A stretch of DNA of 64,000 nt from Elephas maximus indicus (GCF_024166365.1 NC_064831.1:47679768-47743767), one strand, 5' to 3'; counted from the first letter of the stretch, positions 45,697 to 57,341 are shown. Notes: a model not told the origin generated them from the letters alone. Program-made: numbers and translations.

Positions 45697-45894
45697 TGGT
45701 GGCTGTTGAGTGGACTTTGATTCATGGCAATCTCACTGTGTCAGTAGAACTGTGTTTCATAGGGCTTTCAATGGATGATTTTTTGAAAGTAGATCACCGG
45801 GCCTGTCTTCCGAGGTGCCTCTGGGTGGACTTCAGCCTCTTGCCTTTTGGTTAGTGGCCGAGTGCATTAACCATTTGCCCCACCCAGGAACTCC
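45697..45894 (-). mobile_element. AfroSINE, long form
   Basis: TGGCTGTTGAGTGGACTTTG to TTTGCCCCACCCAGGAACTCC; the B-box region is eroded. Confidence 0.85.
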
Positions 45895-47544
45895 TTTTAA
45901 AGCAATGTGACACTCTTTTTTTTTTTTTTTTAAATCAAAACATTATACTGAGCCCTTTTTTTTTAATACATAAGCCAGGTAAAAGTGGCTCTTCTCTGGC
46001 TGAAGCACTGGTGGGGGCCAGAGTCCTTCCATTCTCCCTTCACCCCTCTACCCCTCCCCGGGTGCCTTGAGAACTTCAGGGCTCTAAGGAGCAGGCATAG
46101 ACACCACGGTGGTAGAGTATGCATGCTGGTGAACCAGGTGTGCAGCCCGAGTACTGCCTAGGTGCGTTGGTGACTCAGTACAGAAGAACTCTAGTAGAGA
46201 GGAGGGCGGAGCCTGGCTGTCTCCCCAGGTCTGAAGTCCTTGGGTGGTGACAGCACTTGAAGGTACTGGTAGTAACTAGGAGGCTGGTCTAGGTGATTTT
46301 GACACCATGCCCTGGACAGGTTTCTGGGCATGACTCATTGGCAGCCAGAGATCAGCCTCCAGCGAGGGACAAGACTCTTGTGGGGCTGCCTCCTCTAACG
46401 TGGCTGCTCCTCCCTGGGACATTGTAGCCCCCCAAATTGCAAGATGCCTAGAACTCTGGATGACCCTCCCCACTCAGATGACTTTGGATACTTTGGAGAG
46501 GGGTCTGCTGTGTGCAAAGTCAGAGGATTGATGCTGGCTCACACATGGAAGCAGGAAGATGCCAAGGGCCTGGTTGGCTTCTGATGAAAGGAAACTTCTC
46601 GAAGGATTTCCAGGGCCCCTTTAGAGCTGCAGCAGACTGAGGGCAAGGTGGGGCCTTGCTCTTCGACACAGTTGTAGAAGATGCTTAGTGTGTGTTGAGG
46701 ACCTGGGATGCTAAGGGCAACCAGCCACACACCGATGCCACTCCCAGCTGCTCGCAGTCATTGAGGAGAGCAATTACTCATGATGGAGGGAATGGCAGAT
46801 GGCACATTTTCCAGCCCCACGAAGGTGTGTCGCAGGAAGCACCTGGAGGCAATTAGAAAACCATCAGTGCCCTTTTGTTTGAGTCATGGGTTCGTGGGAT
46901 GTGTTTGGGAGGGCTTCCTACCCCTAAGGCTGATGCTTTGGCCCTACTCTTTGAGTCCTTTTCTTCCAGGAGATACCAACTGCCCCAAGTTGGCTTTCTG
47001 CTGACGAGCTCCCCAAACACCTGGTTTCTCTGCTCAGTTTTTTCACCTGTAAAATAGGCATAATCACACGTGGTTGCAAAGAGTTAAATGAATCTGATGG
47101 AGTCATCTTGTAAATGGGGCAGACAATGTTAGGAGAATGTTCGGGGGGCATATGGGGGTTAGAGGAGGGACAGGGGAGGCCATGGGGAGGCAAATGTCTG
47201 GGCCCATTCCTCCCTTCCTTGGGAGTCTCCCCGCCGCCCCCTGCAGACTCCTGCTACTCCTTCCCTCTTATTTCCTCCAGAGCCAAATCCCTTCTCTCTT
47301 AGCGCCTGACCCCTCCTTCTCTAGGATAACTTATTTTTATGAGAACCTTCTTCCCCAAACAACCTTCCTTAGAGATTCAGATCTGGACCCTGGCAGCCTC
47401 TGAGATGAAACAGCAAATGAGGTCAGAGGTGGCAGAAGAAGATGATGGTACCCCTCCTTTAAAATATAGAAACTGCATTTCGTTATACAGAAAATAAACG
47501 CCAGAATACCAGAATTTTCATTTTGCTACAATATAGCACCACCA
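45895..47544. other. MYZAP intron 2, mostly unclassified
   Basis: T-rich patches at 45917-45964 and a MIR trace at 47030-47110 (TTTTCACCTGTAAAATAGG). No exon recognised. Confidence 0.4.
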
Positions 47545-47702
47545 GGAAACCCTGGTGGTGTAGTGGTTAAATGCTATGGCTGCTAACCAAAGGGTCGGCA
47601 GTTCAAATCCTCCAGGCGCTCCTTGGAAACTCTATGGGGGAGTTCTACTCTGTCCTATAGGGTCTCTATGAGTCGAAATCGACTTGATGGCACTGGGTTT
47701 AA
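47545..47702 (+). mobile_element. AfroSINE, short form
   Basis: GGAAACCCTGGTGGTGTAGTGG to GATGGCACTGGGTTT. Confidence 0.93.
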
Positions 47703-47869
47703 TGTGTTGCAGCGCTCAGACCCTGCTTGTCACTTCCTCTTGGGTGACCTCGTTACTCCAAACTCAGCCCATGTAAGGCTAACTCAGCCATATCTCCTTG
47801 TTTTTTGTTTTTGTTGCTGTTTATCAGCTCTGCTGGACAGGTACAGTTCCTATCTCCAAACACATGACG

Positions 47870-48180
47870 TCTACTTCCTCCTCAAAACCCTTGCTAAGGT
47901 CCAGCCACGCCTGGAGCCTCTTAGGGCCGTCTCTCAGTGTATCTTGGTCCTCCCCATCCTTCAAGTCTCAGTTAAAGGCCTGCTTCCCTTGGACCTTCCC
48001 TGACTGCCCTGTGCCTCGGGGATTATTTCCTCCCATCTACAGGCTGTCCAACCTGCCACTCTCTCTTAGAGGTGGGCCAACACCGGTTACTACAAGTTTA
48101 CCTCCCATCTACAGGCTGTCCAACCTGCCACTCTGTCTTAGAGGTGGGGCCAACATCAGTTATTACAGGTTTATCATCTT
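47870..48180 (+). repeat. L2 relic containing a 72-bp tandem duplication
   Basis: CAAGTCTCAGTTAAAGGCC, then CTTGGACCTTCCCTGACTGCC are L2 phrases. Within it 48029-48100 and 48101-48173 are near-identical units beginning CCTCCCATCTACAGGC. Confidence 0.8.
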
Positions 48181-48454
48181 CAATCAAATGCCCGTTGGAC
48201 ACTCCTGTTTGAGCTGCATGTGCGTTGGGCCCTGCTGATCCTGAGTCTGTCTGATGGTGAAGTCTTCTGCAAATTCACAAGGTTCTTGATGCATTGAATA
48301 GCTGTTAGCATCCCTCCATCCCAGCATTGTAGGTATCCTTGGGTGGCCTGTGTTTCTGAAGAAGCTGTTTCTCTTTGAGAACCCCGATAATGGGGTGGGT
48401 GTAAAGTCAGGAACTTCCATAGCCCCATAAAGTGTCTAAAAGGAAGGAACCCTT
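48181..48454. other. MYZAP intron 2, nothing recognised
   Basis: No exon or named repeat. Confidence 0.35.
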
Positions 48455-48467
48455 GCCATTAGGTTTT

Positions 48468-48788
48468 TTTTTTTTTAATAATTTTTATTGTGTTTTAAGT
48501 GAAAGTTTACAAATCGAGTCAGTCTCTCACACAAAAACCCATATACACCTTGCTACACACTCCCAATTACTCTCCCCCTAATGAGACAGCCCGCTCTTGC
48601 CCTCCACTCTCTCTTCTTGTGTCCTTTTCGCCAGCTTCTAACCCCCTTCACCCTCTCATCTCCCCTCCAGGCAGGAGATGCCAACATAGTCTCAAGCGTG
48701 CACCTGATCCAAGCAGCTCACTCCTCACCAGCATCCCTCTCCAACCCATTGTCCAGTCCAATCCATGTCTGAAGAGTTGGCTTCGGGA
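48468..48788 (-). mobile_element. 5'-truncated L1 3' end with perfect target duplication
   Basis: GCCATTAGGTTTT occurs at 48455-48467 and 48789-48801. The element begins with the T-run of a reversed A-tail and TTTTTATTGTGTTTTAAGTG. Confidence 0.93.
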
Positions 48789-48801
48789 GCCATTAGGTTT
48801 T

Positions 48802-49465
48802 ATAACCCCTTTTACTGGCAACGAGTTTTCCTTTAAAGGCCCTGGGTGAATAAGCCTGCTGACGGGTGGCCTGGCGTGGCTGTTTACACAACAGCGCAGG
48901 CTGTTGCCAGGTGAGGGGGAGTGCTTCCATGATTCAGCTCCTGGGTGACAGTGTGCAGGACTGTGCACCTCACAGATAACAGCCTGCGCTTCTGTCCCGG
49001 CTGCCTCACGGGCCCCTGGAGGGGTTGGCCAGTCATGTCGTCCCCAGGGCGTAAGTTTCCTCATTTAGCAAGTGGAAGAGTTAGCCAAAGCCAGTGGTTG
49101 TCAAATTTCTTTAGCTGGGAATTTTTAATTCTAACAAATACGTGTGGGAGTATTGTTGGTAACAGTGAAAATGTAGTGACCATGGTTTAATGTAGGGTCA
49201 GGGCTGCCCTCAGCAGCCTCTCCCCACCCCTACCTTATTAGACACTGAGGAGGAGCCAGGAATACTATTTACAAACCCACTGGACTACGTACCTCTTTTC
49301 AATTTTTCTAATATTTTGAGACTTTATCTTCCCATGAGGAGAAATCAGTGTCAGTTTTGGGGATGAGCATTTCACTGTCAGAGCAAATTTGATGAACAGC
49401 AAAAATACCCAAAAAGAGAGGTGGGTGGACAGACAGAACATTCAGACAGATGTGTCGAGTTTAGT
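48802..49465. other. MYZAP intron 2, nothing recognised
   Basis: No exon or clear repeat. Confidence 0.35.
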
Positions 49466-49518
49466 GAGTACGTGGGGTCACTATGAATCTGACCTGACGG
49501 TACTTAACAACAGCGACA
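49466..49518 (+). mobile_element. AfroSINE or RTE tail fragment
   Basis: TGGGGTCACTATGAATCTGAC and ACGGTACTTAACAACAGC; too short to tell the SINE from the LINE because the two share this end. Confidence 0.7.
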
Positions 49519-49573
49519 GCATTAAAAATCTGTCATTTTTTTTGTTGAGTGTCCTTTGCTTGCCCAGCAGCAT

Positions 49574-49770
49574 GTTGTTGTTGGGTCCCATTGAGTTGAT
49601 TTTGACTCGTAGCAACCCCTTGTGACAGAGTAGAACCGCCCCATAGAGTTTTCTGGGTTGTAATTTTTACAGAAGGAGATCGTCATGTCTTTCTCCCCTG
49701 GAGCCACTGGGGGGGTTGAAACTGACATTTCTCTCAGCAACGGAGCATGTAACCACTTTGCCACTAGCCC
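49574..49770 (-). mobile_element. AfroSINE, long form
   Basis: TTGTTGTTGGGTCCCATTGAG tail to CACTTTGCCACTAGCCC head. Confidence 0.87.
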
Positions 49771-50134
49771 ATACTGGGTATTTGTACATTACTTCTGACA
49801 TTCCTTAGGATGGCCCTCAGAAGTTGGCGGTCTTAATATCTGCAATTTGCTGTCAGGACTCTGAAGCTCAGTGAAGCTGATAGTTTGCACAGGACCCTGT
49901 AGCTAGCACACAGGGGGTTTGCAGTTCCAGCCTGGGTCTGTGTGATTCCAAAATCGGGCCTCTCCTAAAGTTGGGCCGGACTGGGCCGTGTTGCCATGGG
50001 TGCATCAACGGCACCTCTCGGGGAAGTCTATTTAGGATGTTTGCATTTTATCAGTCAAGGTTACCCAGGGTGTGTTCTATACCACTGGGCTCCAGAAAAA
50101 CAGTCCCTGATTTTTTCCCCCGGGGTCATTAGGC

Positions 50135-50263
50135 CTAAGCAGTGACCTTGTAGGACAGAGTGGAACTGTCCCATAGGACTTCCAAGGAGCAGCTGGTGGA
50201 TTCAAACTGGTGACCTTTTGGTTAGCAGCCTGAGCTCTTAACCACTGTACCACCAGGGCTCCA
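50135..50263 (-). mobile_element. AfroSINE, tail lost
   Basis: AGTGACCTTGTAGGACAGAG to GTACCACCAGGGCTCC. Confidence 0.88.
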
Positions 50264-50584
50264 CTGTTGGCAGAGAAGCTGTAAAGTAACATTTTCAAGA
50301 AGTTGCCTCTATCAGGTGCTATCACTAGCACTATCACTCTTTGGTATTCCTGCTTAGCCAGAAGTTTTTCTTTTTCCTCTCATCTCTAAGCACTGGAAGT
50401 GGTTGGTTTTTTTTTTGGAGAATGTGCTTATTCAGGAAATGGTCTCTGTTCAGCTTGTGAGATAGTCAGAAGTAACAAATACGTTATAACAGGCGAAAGG
50501 TTTCCGTTTCTCTGAAAGTATGGGCTGCTCATTCCCTCCCTGTTCCTCCTCCAGGCTATGAAGAGGCCCCTCAGGCTCAGCTAT

Positions 50585-51120
50585 TGTAATGGATTGAATT
50601 GTGTCTCCCAAAATATGTGTCAACGTGGTTAGGCCATGATTCCTAGTATTGTGTGGTTGTCCTCCATTTTGTGATTTTCTTATGTGTTATAAATCATAAT
50701 CTCGGCCTGTGGTTAAAGAGGATTAGGGTGGGCTATAACACCATTGCTCAGGTTACATCCCTGATCCAATGTAAAGGGAGTTTCCCTGGGGTGTGGCCTG
50801 TGCCACCTTTTATCTTACAGAAGATGAAAGGAAAGGGAAGCAAGCAGAGAATTTGGGACCTCATACCACCAAGAAAGCAGTGCCAGGAGCAGAGCACATC
50901 TTTTGGACGTGGGGTTCCTGTGCAGAGAAGCTCCTAGTCCAGGGGAAGGTTGATGACAGGGACTTTCTTCCAGAGCCCAAGGAAAGAGAAGGCCTTCCCC
51001 TGGAGCTGACACCCTGAATTTGGACTTCTAGCCTACTAGACTGTGAGAAAAGAAGTTTCTCTTTGTTAAAGTCATTCACTTGTGGTATTTCTGTTATGGC
51101 AGCACTAGATAACTAAGGCA
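50585..51120 (+). mobile_element. Solo LTR, ERVL-MaLR type
   Basis: 536 bp from TGTAATGGATTGAATTGTGTC to TGGCAGCACTAGATAACTAAGGCA, with TG/CA ends. A GCTAT/GCTGT 5-bp imperfect target duplication flanks it. It keeps CTAGACTGTGAGAAAAGAAG near the end. No coding remnants. Confidence 0.8.
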
Positions 51121-51736
51121 GCTGTAATGTTCGTGTTGGCCACAAGAAGGCAAAGCAAAGTTAACTATGAGTAATGATGGGATCCAGTGCTTTGCTAAGA
51201 TGGAAATGCAGGTCAGACAGGCCAGAGCACGTTCCTGAAAAGGACAGACTTCTCTGCCTGCAGGACAGACAGAATGCCAGCGTGGTCAGCTCCTAGCCAT
51301 CTTGGGTCAGTGCTGCCCTAGAGGTCCAGAGCAAGAAATTTTGGGAAAATAACTTGCTTTCTAATTTGCAAATCATTCAGTTCACGTTAGGGCACATCCA
51401 AGCCGTATATGTAGCCTGGACATGCGACCAGCTGCCTGTCCTGGCCTCTGGACCTGGGGACTGGCTGTAGCCGTCTACCAATGTTGGCTTGATTTATGTC
51501 AGACTGTGTTTCTGCTGTTACAAATTCCCTGAGAGCTCTTATTGACCAAGGGATTCTTGTCCTTTTTACAGATTGATCCTAAGTAGCTAGGATAACCAAA
51601 TACTCCAAATATTCTGTCTTCCTTCCATCAAAACATCTTACTGAGTATCTGTTTATGCTAAGGATTGGGAATTTGGCAGTGAAAAAGGCAGATAAAGCCC
51701 TTGCCTTTGTGGAGCTTATTGCATTGTAAGATCATA
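51121..51736. other. MYZAP intron 2, nothing recognised
   Basis: L2-like TGAGTATCTGTTTATGCTAAGG near 51640; otherwise unclassified. Confidence 0.35.
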
Positions 51737-51746
51737 TATTTTGATA

Positions 51747-51911
51747 TAACCCGTTAAAGCCGTTGCCATCGAGTCGATTCCAACTCAGAGTGACACTATA
51801 GGACAGAGTAGAACTGCCCCATAGGGTTTCCAAGGAACGACTGGTGGATTCAAACTGCTGACCTCTTTGGTTGGCAGCTGAACTCTTAACCACTGCACCA
51901 CCAGGCCTCCT
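51747..51911 (-). mobile_element. AfroSINE, first of two at one target site
   Basis: Between TATTTTGATA copies at 51737-51746 and 51912-51921. Short form. Confidence 0.92.
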
Positions 51912-51921
51912 TATTTTGATA

Positions 51922-52097
51922 CCAAACCAAACAAAAAACCAAACCCAGTGCTGTTGAGTCGATTCCGACTCATAGAGACCCTATAGGACAGAGCAGAAGT
52001 GCCCCATAGAGTTTCCAAGGAGTGCCTGGTGGATTCAAACTGCCAACCCTTTGGTTAGCAGTCATAGCACTTAACCACTACGCCACCAGGGTTTCCA
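51922..52097 (-). mobile_element. AfroSINE, second of two at one target site
   Basis: Between TATTTTGATA copies at 51912-51921 and 52098-52107. Short form with an ACCAAACCAAAC tail. Confidence 0.92.
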
Positions 52098-52107
52098 TAT
52101 TTTGATA

Positions 52108-52729
52108 CAGGGTCTGGAAATTATGGCCCCCTATCACTGGCCTCACTAACCCCAACTCTCCAATGGCAGTAAAGATGTTACAACAGGAACTCAGACTGAG
52201 TTGCTTTTCTATAGTTTCTCCTTCTTTCTAAGACCCTTGCTGCTAAACATCTCTCTAGGGAAAATGGCCAACATGTGAGCCTACAGGTGAATATTAAAGT
52301 GGGAGTAGATCACAGGGGCGGGCTTGAGAAAGTCTGTCTTTTACTGATTAAACCAGCTGTCAATCCACCTAGGGATTGTAGAATGCCTTTTCTGATGTTT
52401 CCTTTTGACTTCTTTGATGATAACCTTCTTGTATTCCATGTGTTTTTGGGGGCTTTTGTTTTCAGGGTGATTTTGCCTAGTATTGCTTCATGACCAGGAG
52501 TTTTAATAGGTATAGTGTCCATTGTTTTAATCTGGGTATACACTTTGTGATGTCTTGTCCTCCAAATAGGCAATAGTGTGGCAAACATAAGCTACCAGCC
52601 CCTCTATCTCAGAGGGATAAAGGGTGTTGCCTTCAGTGAGACCATATTTAACATCCTCTGGGCAATTCCCCAAAACCTCTTCCAACTTCTAAAGGCCCTA
52701 ATTCATTCTGCAAATATTTATTGAGGACC
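52108..52729. other. MYZAP intron 2, unrecognised 0.6-kb sequence with an antisense open frame
   Basis: A 92-codon Lys/Thr-rich minus-strand frame (52310-52588) is bounded by further stop-interrupted but similar-looking sequence. I do not recognise the protein. It could be a transposon or processed-pseudogene relic. Confidence 0.3.
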
Positions 52730-52740
52730 CCATTGCATGT

Positions 52741-52910
52741 GGAAACCCTGGTGGCGTAGTGGTTAAGTGCTACGGCTGCTAACCAAAGGGTCAGTGGTTC
52801 AAATCCGCCAGGCGCTCCTTGGAAACTCTATGGGGCAGTTCTACTCTGTCCTATAGGGTCGCTATGAGTTGGAATCTACTCGACGGCACTGGGTTTGGTT
52901 TTTTTTTGGG
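52741..52910 (+). mobile_element. AfroSINE, short form, well preserved
   Basis: 11-bp duplication CCATTGCATGT / CCACTGCATGT at 52730-52740 and 52911-52921. The GGGTTTGGTTTTTTTTT tail is intact. Confidence 0.95.
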
Positions 52911-53126
52911 CCACTGCATGTCAATCACTGTTAGATATTGGGAATTGTAGTGGCAAAGAAGACAAACATGGCCCTAGACTTCTTGGAGCTTACAAGGAGG
53001 CAGGCCTTACGTACGTGATGACACTAATAATCCCTTGGTATGGCTGTGGTGGTTGCCATGGGGAGTGTCTGAAGAGTCAGTGAAGGCTTCCTTGAGGGAA
53101 GGATATTTGAGCTGAAGTGTGAGCAG

Positions 53127-53278
53127 TGCAGAGCCCTGGTGGTGCAGTGGTTAAGAGCTCGGCTGATAGCCAGAAGGTCGGCAGTTGGAATCCAGCAGCC
53201 GCTCCTTGAAAACCCTATGGAGCAGTTCTACTGTGTCCTCTAGGGTCACTATGCCTCAGAATCCACTCAATGACAACA
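53127..53278 (+). mobile_element. AfroSINE, short form
   Basis: GTGAGCAG repeats at 53119-53126 and 53279-53286. Head AGAGCCCTGGTGGTGCAGTGG. Confidence 0.93.
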
Positions 53279-53286
53279 GTGAGCAG

Positions 53287-54091
53287 AACAGACAGAGGGA
53301 ACAACATGTGTAAATGCCCTGAGGCAAGAAGGAGGTCGGCCACTAAAGGAACAGGAAGGAGTAATGAGGCTGGTCTGGATGAAGGGGGCAGTGGACCCAG
53401 ACTGGAGAAGAGCCTCGTATCCTGGCCCATCTCTTCCAAATAGACCCAGGACCTGAAGGCCAGGCTCTAGCTTCCCTACCCTTGAGGCTCTGGCTTCCCT
53501 ACCTTTGAAGCTCTGGGCTGCCACATAGAGATGTGCGGTCCAGTTCTGCTTTTGACCGTTAACTATTTGGAGGCATTGTGGTCAAGCAAAGAACTTAAAT
53601 TTGTAAAGACATAGACAAGCATTTGTTTGAATCCTGCCCCCTTGAAAGAACTAATAACACTTACACGGTAGGGTTATTGTGAGAATGAAAGAAAATACTG
53701 TTAGTAAAATGGCTAGACAGAAAGTGTCTTTCTCCTGCTCTTTCTTCATAAACGTGCGTTTCCTGACCTGTCGTAGCCCAGCAGCAATGTAAGCTGGCTC
53801 GGAGTTCTCTCCTGGTGGAGTGATTGGCCTGTGTCTGAGCAGAGTCCTGCCACCAGACCCTTTCCTGTGGGCCTTTCATTTTGACCCTGACATTTCAATA
53901 ATTTTTTTTGAAAATTAAAATAAAAATTATTAATTCAAAAATAATGCTTTTTTTTTTTTTTGCCAAAAACAGATTCAAAGAGTATAATAGAACATAAAAG
54001 AAAAAGCAAAATACCCTTCTACTGAGGAAATTGCCACGAATGGTTTTCATTTCATCCGTCTAGATGTTTTGCAGTCACACTTTAAAACAAT
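53287..54091. other. MYZAP intron 2, old repeat traces
   Basis: 53900-54080 is an A/T-rich ancient LINE-like segment; nothing coding. Confidence 0.35.
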
Positions 54092-54093
54092 AA

Positions 54094-54267
54094 AAAAAAA
54101 AAAAAAAAACCCAAACCCATTCCCATCAAGTCAATTCCAACTCATAGTGACCCTATAGCACAGAGTAGAACTGCCCCATAGGTTTCCAAGGAGCGCCTGG
54201 TGGATTCAAACTGCGGACCTTTTGGTTAGCAGCTGTTGCGCTTAACCACTATGCCACCAGGGTTTCC
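54094..54267 (-). mobile_element. AfroSINE, short form with long A-tail
   Basis: AACAATAAA at 54085-54093 and 54270-54278, a preserved A-run of about 18, and a GCCACCAGGGTTTCC head. Confidence 0.93.
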
Positions 54268-54278
54268 AGAACAATAAA

Positions 54279-55334
54279 GCAAATATGAAATTTACTATTT
54301 TACACTTTATGCGTCTTAGACATCTTTCTAGGTGCATAGGTCATCTAGTGCAGTATCACAGACCCTGCCTTCAGGTTGTTTGTATTTTCCCCCATTGGCG
54401 GTGGTCTTTGCCTCCTCAGGCGGTGCTGGCCCTGATGCAGAGTTCTCTTAATCCAGTCACCTGAGGGGGTTTCCTGCAAACTCACCCAACTGTGAAAGCC
54501 TTTGCTTTGCAGAAATGCACTTTACCAAAGCTGTGTGTGGTCACCAGCTTGTTTTTCAGGAACTGGGTGGAGTTGGAGACTGAAAGAGCAGGCTTTTTTG
54601 TTTCCTGGAATGTGGGGATTTCATTAGAGCTTTTCCTCTTCCTAATTATATGCTAAGTACTTCAGGGACTCTTAACCCCAGCCTGTCACTCCACAGAGAA
54701 CCATTTAACAGCCTGGTCACCTTAACTTAACACCTGCATTTTCAGGGTAGTGTGTGGGACCCAAATATAAGGGACTCAAGTGGAAGCATTTATTGGAATA
54801 CAAAATGCCAGAGCCTCTCACACCCCATTTCTTCCCAGAGATGTGCTGAAGGGTGGGAAACAATAGATGTTTCATTAAGTCTTAAAAAGTTTTTATTGTA
54901 AAACCAAAAATAATACATAAGGGTATAAAGAAAAAGTGAAGGCCATGCCCGTTGTCAGCACCTCTGTCCATTTCACGGTCCTTTCCTTACGGGGCGCCAT
55001 TAGTAATTTCTCATGTATCTTTCTGGACTCTTTTTTTTTTGCTTTTACAACTTTTGAATGAATGGAATCATAAAGTACTTATTGTTCTGACTCAATGAAT
55101 GATTAAAAAATGCAAATTACGGTTTTGTATGTCAAAAATATTGTGGGTGCATGGAAAGAATCTATGCAAAGTGGTTTACAGGTCAGCAGGAGAGCAGAGT
55201 TGCCATCTTGGAATCCCAGCTTCTGTGCTGTGGCCTTGTCCAGGCACCAGGGTCAGCCCCGGTGAAAACTAGGAGCAGGGCAGTTGTCTATGAAGGCTCA
55301 GCTCTTGGTCTTGATTTTTTTTCCTTGGCCTCTG
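54279..55334. other. MYZAP intron 2, nothing coding recognised
   Basis: 54885-55110 is an ancient LINE-like AT-rich segment; the rest is unclassified. Confidence 0.35.
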
Positions 55335-55344
55335 TCCCTTCCAG

Positions 55345-55515
55345 GGAAACCCCGATGACGTAGCGGTTAAGAGCTCAGGCTGCCAACCAAAAGTCAGCAG
55401 TTGAAATCCACCACGTGCTCCTTAGAAGCTCTATGGGGCAGTTCTACTCTGTCCTGTAGGGTCGCTATGAGTCGGAATCGACTCGATGGCAGTGGGTTTG
55501 GTTTTTGGTTTGGTC
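55345..55515 (+). mobile_element. AfroSINE, short form
   Basis: GTCCCTTCCA flanks it on both sides (about 55335-55344 and 55517-55526). The tail is GGCAGTGGGTTTGG. Confidence 0.94.
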
Positions 55516-55574
55516 CCTTCCATGTTATGAAGCCCCCCACTCTGTGCCCCTACATCTAACAAAGCCTGCAGTAT

Positions 55575-55940
55575 GGAGAAGCGGACTCAGAGTCGGACAG
55601 ACCTGGACTGGAATCTAGGTGTTTGACCACAGGCAAGTTACTTAAGCTCTCTGAAGTTCAGCTTTCTCAGCTATGGAGACAATTACTATGTTATAGAGTA
55701 GTTGTAGGATATCCTGGTGGCACAGTGGTTAAGAGCTCGGCTGCTAACCAAAAGGTCGGCAGTTGGAATCTACCAGGCGCCCCTTGGAAACCCTATGGGG
55801 CAGTTCTACTCTGTGCTTTAGGGTCGCTATGAGTCGGGATTGACTTGATGCCAAAGGGTTCTTATCGGGTTAACATAGTTATAAAGATTAAACATGCTGA
55901 GGAACCTTTCTAGCTCATAGTAGATGTTCGGTCAATCTGA
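55575..55940 (+). repeat. MIR split by an AfroSINE
   Basis: GGCAAGTTACTTAAGCTCTC on the left and TAGCTCATAGTAGATGTTCGG on the right are one MIR; the SINE at 55707-55860 lies between. Confidence 0.7.
55707..55860 (+). mobile_element. AfroSINE, short form
   Basis: GGATATCCTGGTGGCACAGTGG to GATGCCAAAGGGTT. Confidence 0.93.
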
Positions 55941-56205
55941 GTTCTCTTTCTCCTGCTTCCTGAGCCTTCATTCTACAGAGGCGTGTTCAAACTTCGATGT
56001 GGTACTCCTTCCCAGGGGTGTTTGCATTTCAACAATGATCAGTGTTTTAATTGAAGGGATTAAGGATCCACCAGCAGGATCAGGGAGATTCTTTTGGAAT
56101 GGTTACAACAGGCTGTGCGGTATCCCACCTCACTTCAACCCCAGAGTCAGCCTTCACTCAGAGGACAGTTTGGCTGCCAGATGGCAGCCAGCAGTCTTCT
56201 CCCAC

Positions 56206-56411
56206 CGAAAACCAAACCCACTGCTGTTGAGTCTATTCCAACTTATAGTGACTGCGTAGGACAGAGCAGAGCTGCCCCATAAGGTTTCCAAGGCTGTAAA
56301 TCTTTACAGAAGCAAACTGACATCTTTTGCCCGGCAAGCAGCTGGTGGGTTTGAACTGCCAACCTTTCGGTTAGCAGCTGGGCTCTTAACCACTACGCTA
56401 CCAGGACACCT
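56206..56411 (-). mobile_element. AfroSINE, longer form
   Basis: CGAAAACCAAACCCACTGCTG tail to CGCTACCAGGACACC head, retaining the CTGTAAATCTTTACAG body. Confidence 0.9.
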
Positions 56412-56844
56412 TACTTTCTTCCCCAACCTCATGTATTTCATACAACATATGTAGTGATGGAGTTGAAAACATACAGGAGAACAGACCCAAGGGGGAAGAC
56501 AGAATTAACAAAAATGTGAGATTTCAGACACTTGTTTTTGTTATCAGGGATACCACAAAGCCATCTGGCGCCTTTGTAAGAATTAGAAAAAGATGTCCCC
56601 TCTGGAAAGATCTAGCCCTGCGTATGTGCTAGTATGGAGTGGATGGGGCCTTGGGACAAATTAGAGAAAGGTGCGTGTTCTCCAGGGTAAAGGCAGGCCA
56701 AGCCCATGCCAGATGGGACTTGGAGAGTAGATATCTGCCCCCTCGCTCCCTGCTGCCAGGCACCCCTGTGCTGGGCACAAATGCATAACCTCACAGGGTG
56801 GGCCCATTTGTTAAAACTGTTCACATGGGGCTGAAGAGTCATTA
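56412..56844. other. MYZAP intron 2, nothing recognised
   Basis: No exon or named repeat. Confidence 0.35.
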
Positions 56845-57042
56845 GGAATCCCTGGGTCGTGCAATGGTTAACGCCTGTGGCAGCTAACAGAAGGTTAGAG
56901 GTTGGAGGTTCGAGTCTACCCAGAGGTGCCTCGGAAGAAAGGCCTGGTGATCTACTTCTGAAAAATCAGCCACTGAAAACCCTGTGGTGCACAGTTCTAC
57001 ACTAACACACACAGGGTCAAATTGACTTGAGGGCAACTGGTA
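56845..57042 (+). mobile_element. AfroSINE, long form with internal deletion
   Basis: GGAATCCCTGGGTCGTGC head, CGGAAGAAAGGCCTGGTGATC body. About 15 bases of the usual CGCTATGAGTCGGAATC block are missing at about 57018. Confidence 0.88.
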
Positions 57043-57120
57043 TCGGTCCTGGTAATGACTTGAGAGGCAGATCATTTGCCAGGTTGCTCTGCCGGGGCAT
57101 TTGTGGTTACGCTCTGTTTT

Positions 57121-57290
57121 GGAAACCCTGGTGGCGTAGTGGTTAAGTGCTACGGCTGCTCACTAAGAGGTCAGCAGTTGGAATCCGCCAGGCGCTCCTT
57201 GGAAACTCTATGGGGCAGGTCTACACTGTCCTGTAAGGTCGCTATGAGTCGGAATTGACTCGATGGCAATGGGTTTGGCTTTTTTTGTTT
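57121..57290 (+). mobile_element. AfroSINE abutting the exon 3 splice acceptor region
   Basis: Intact short form from GGAAACCCTGGTGGCGTAGTGG to GATGGCAATGGGTTTGG with a T-rich tail. It ends about 50 bp before the acceptor of MYZAP exon 3. Confidence 0.94.
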
Positions 57291-57341
57291 GTTTGTTTTA
57301 AAGGGTCATTATTCCCTTTGTCTTTTTCTGCCCTTTTTTAG

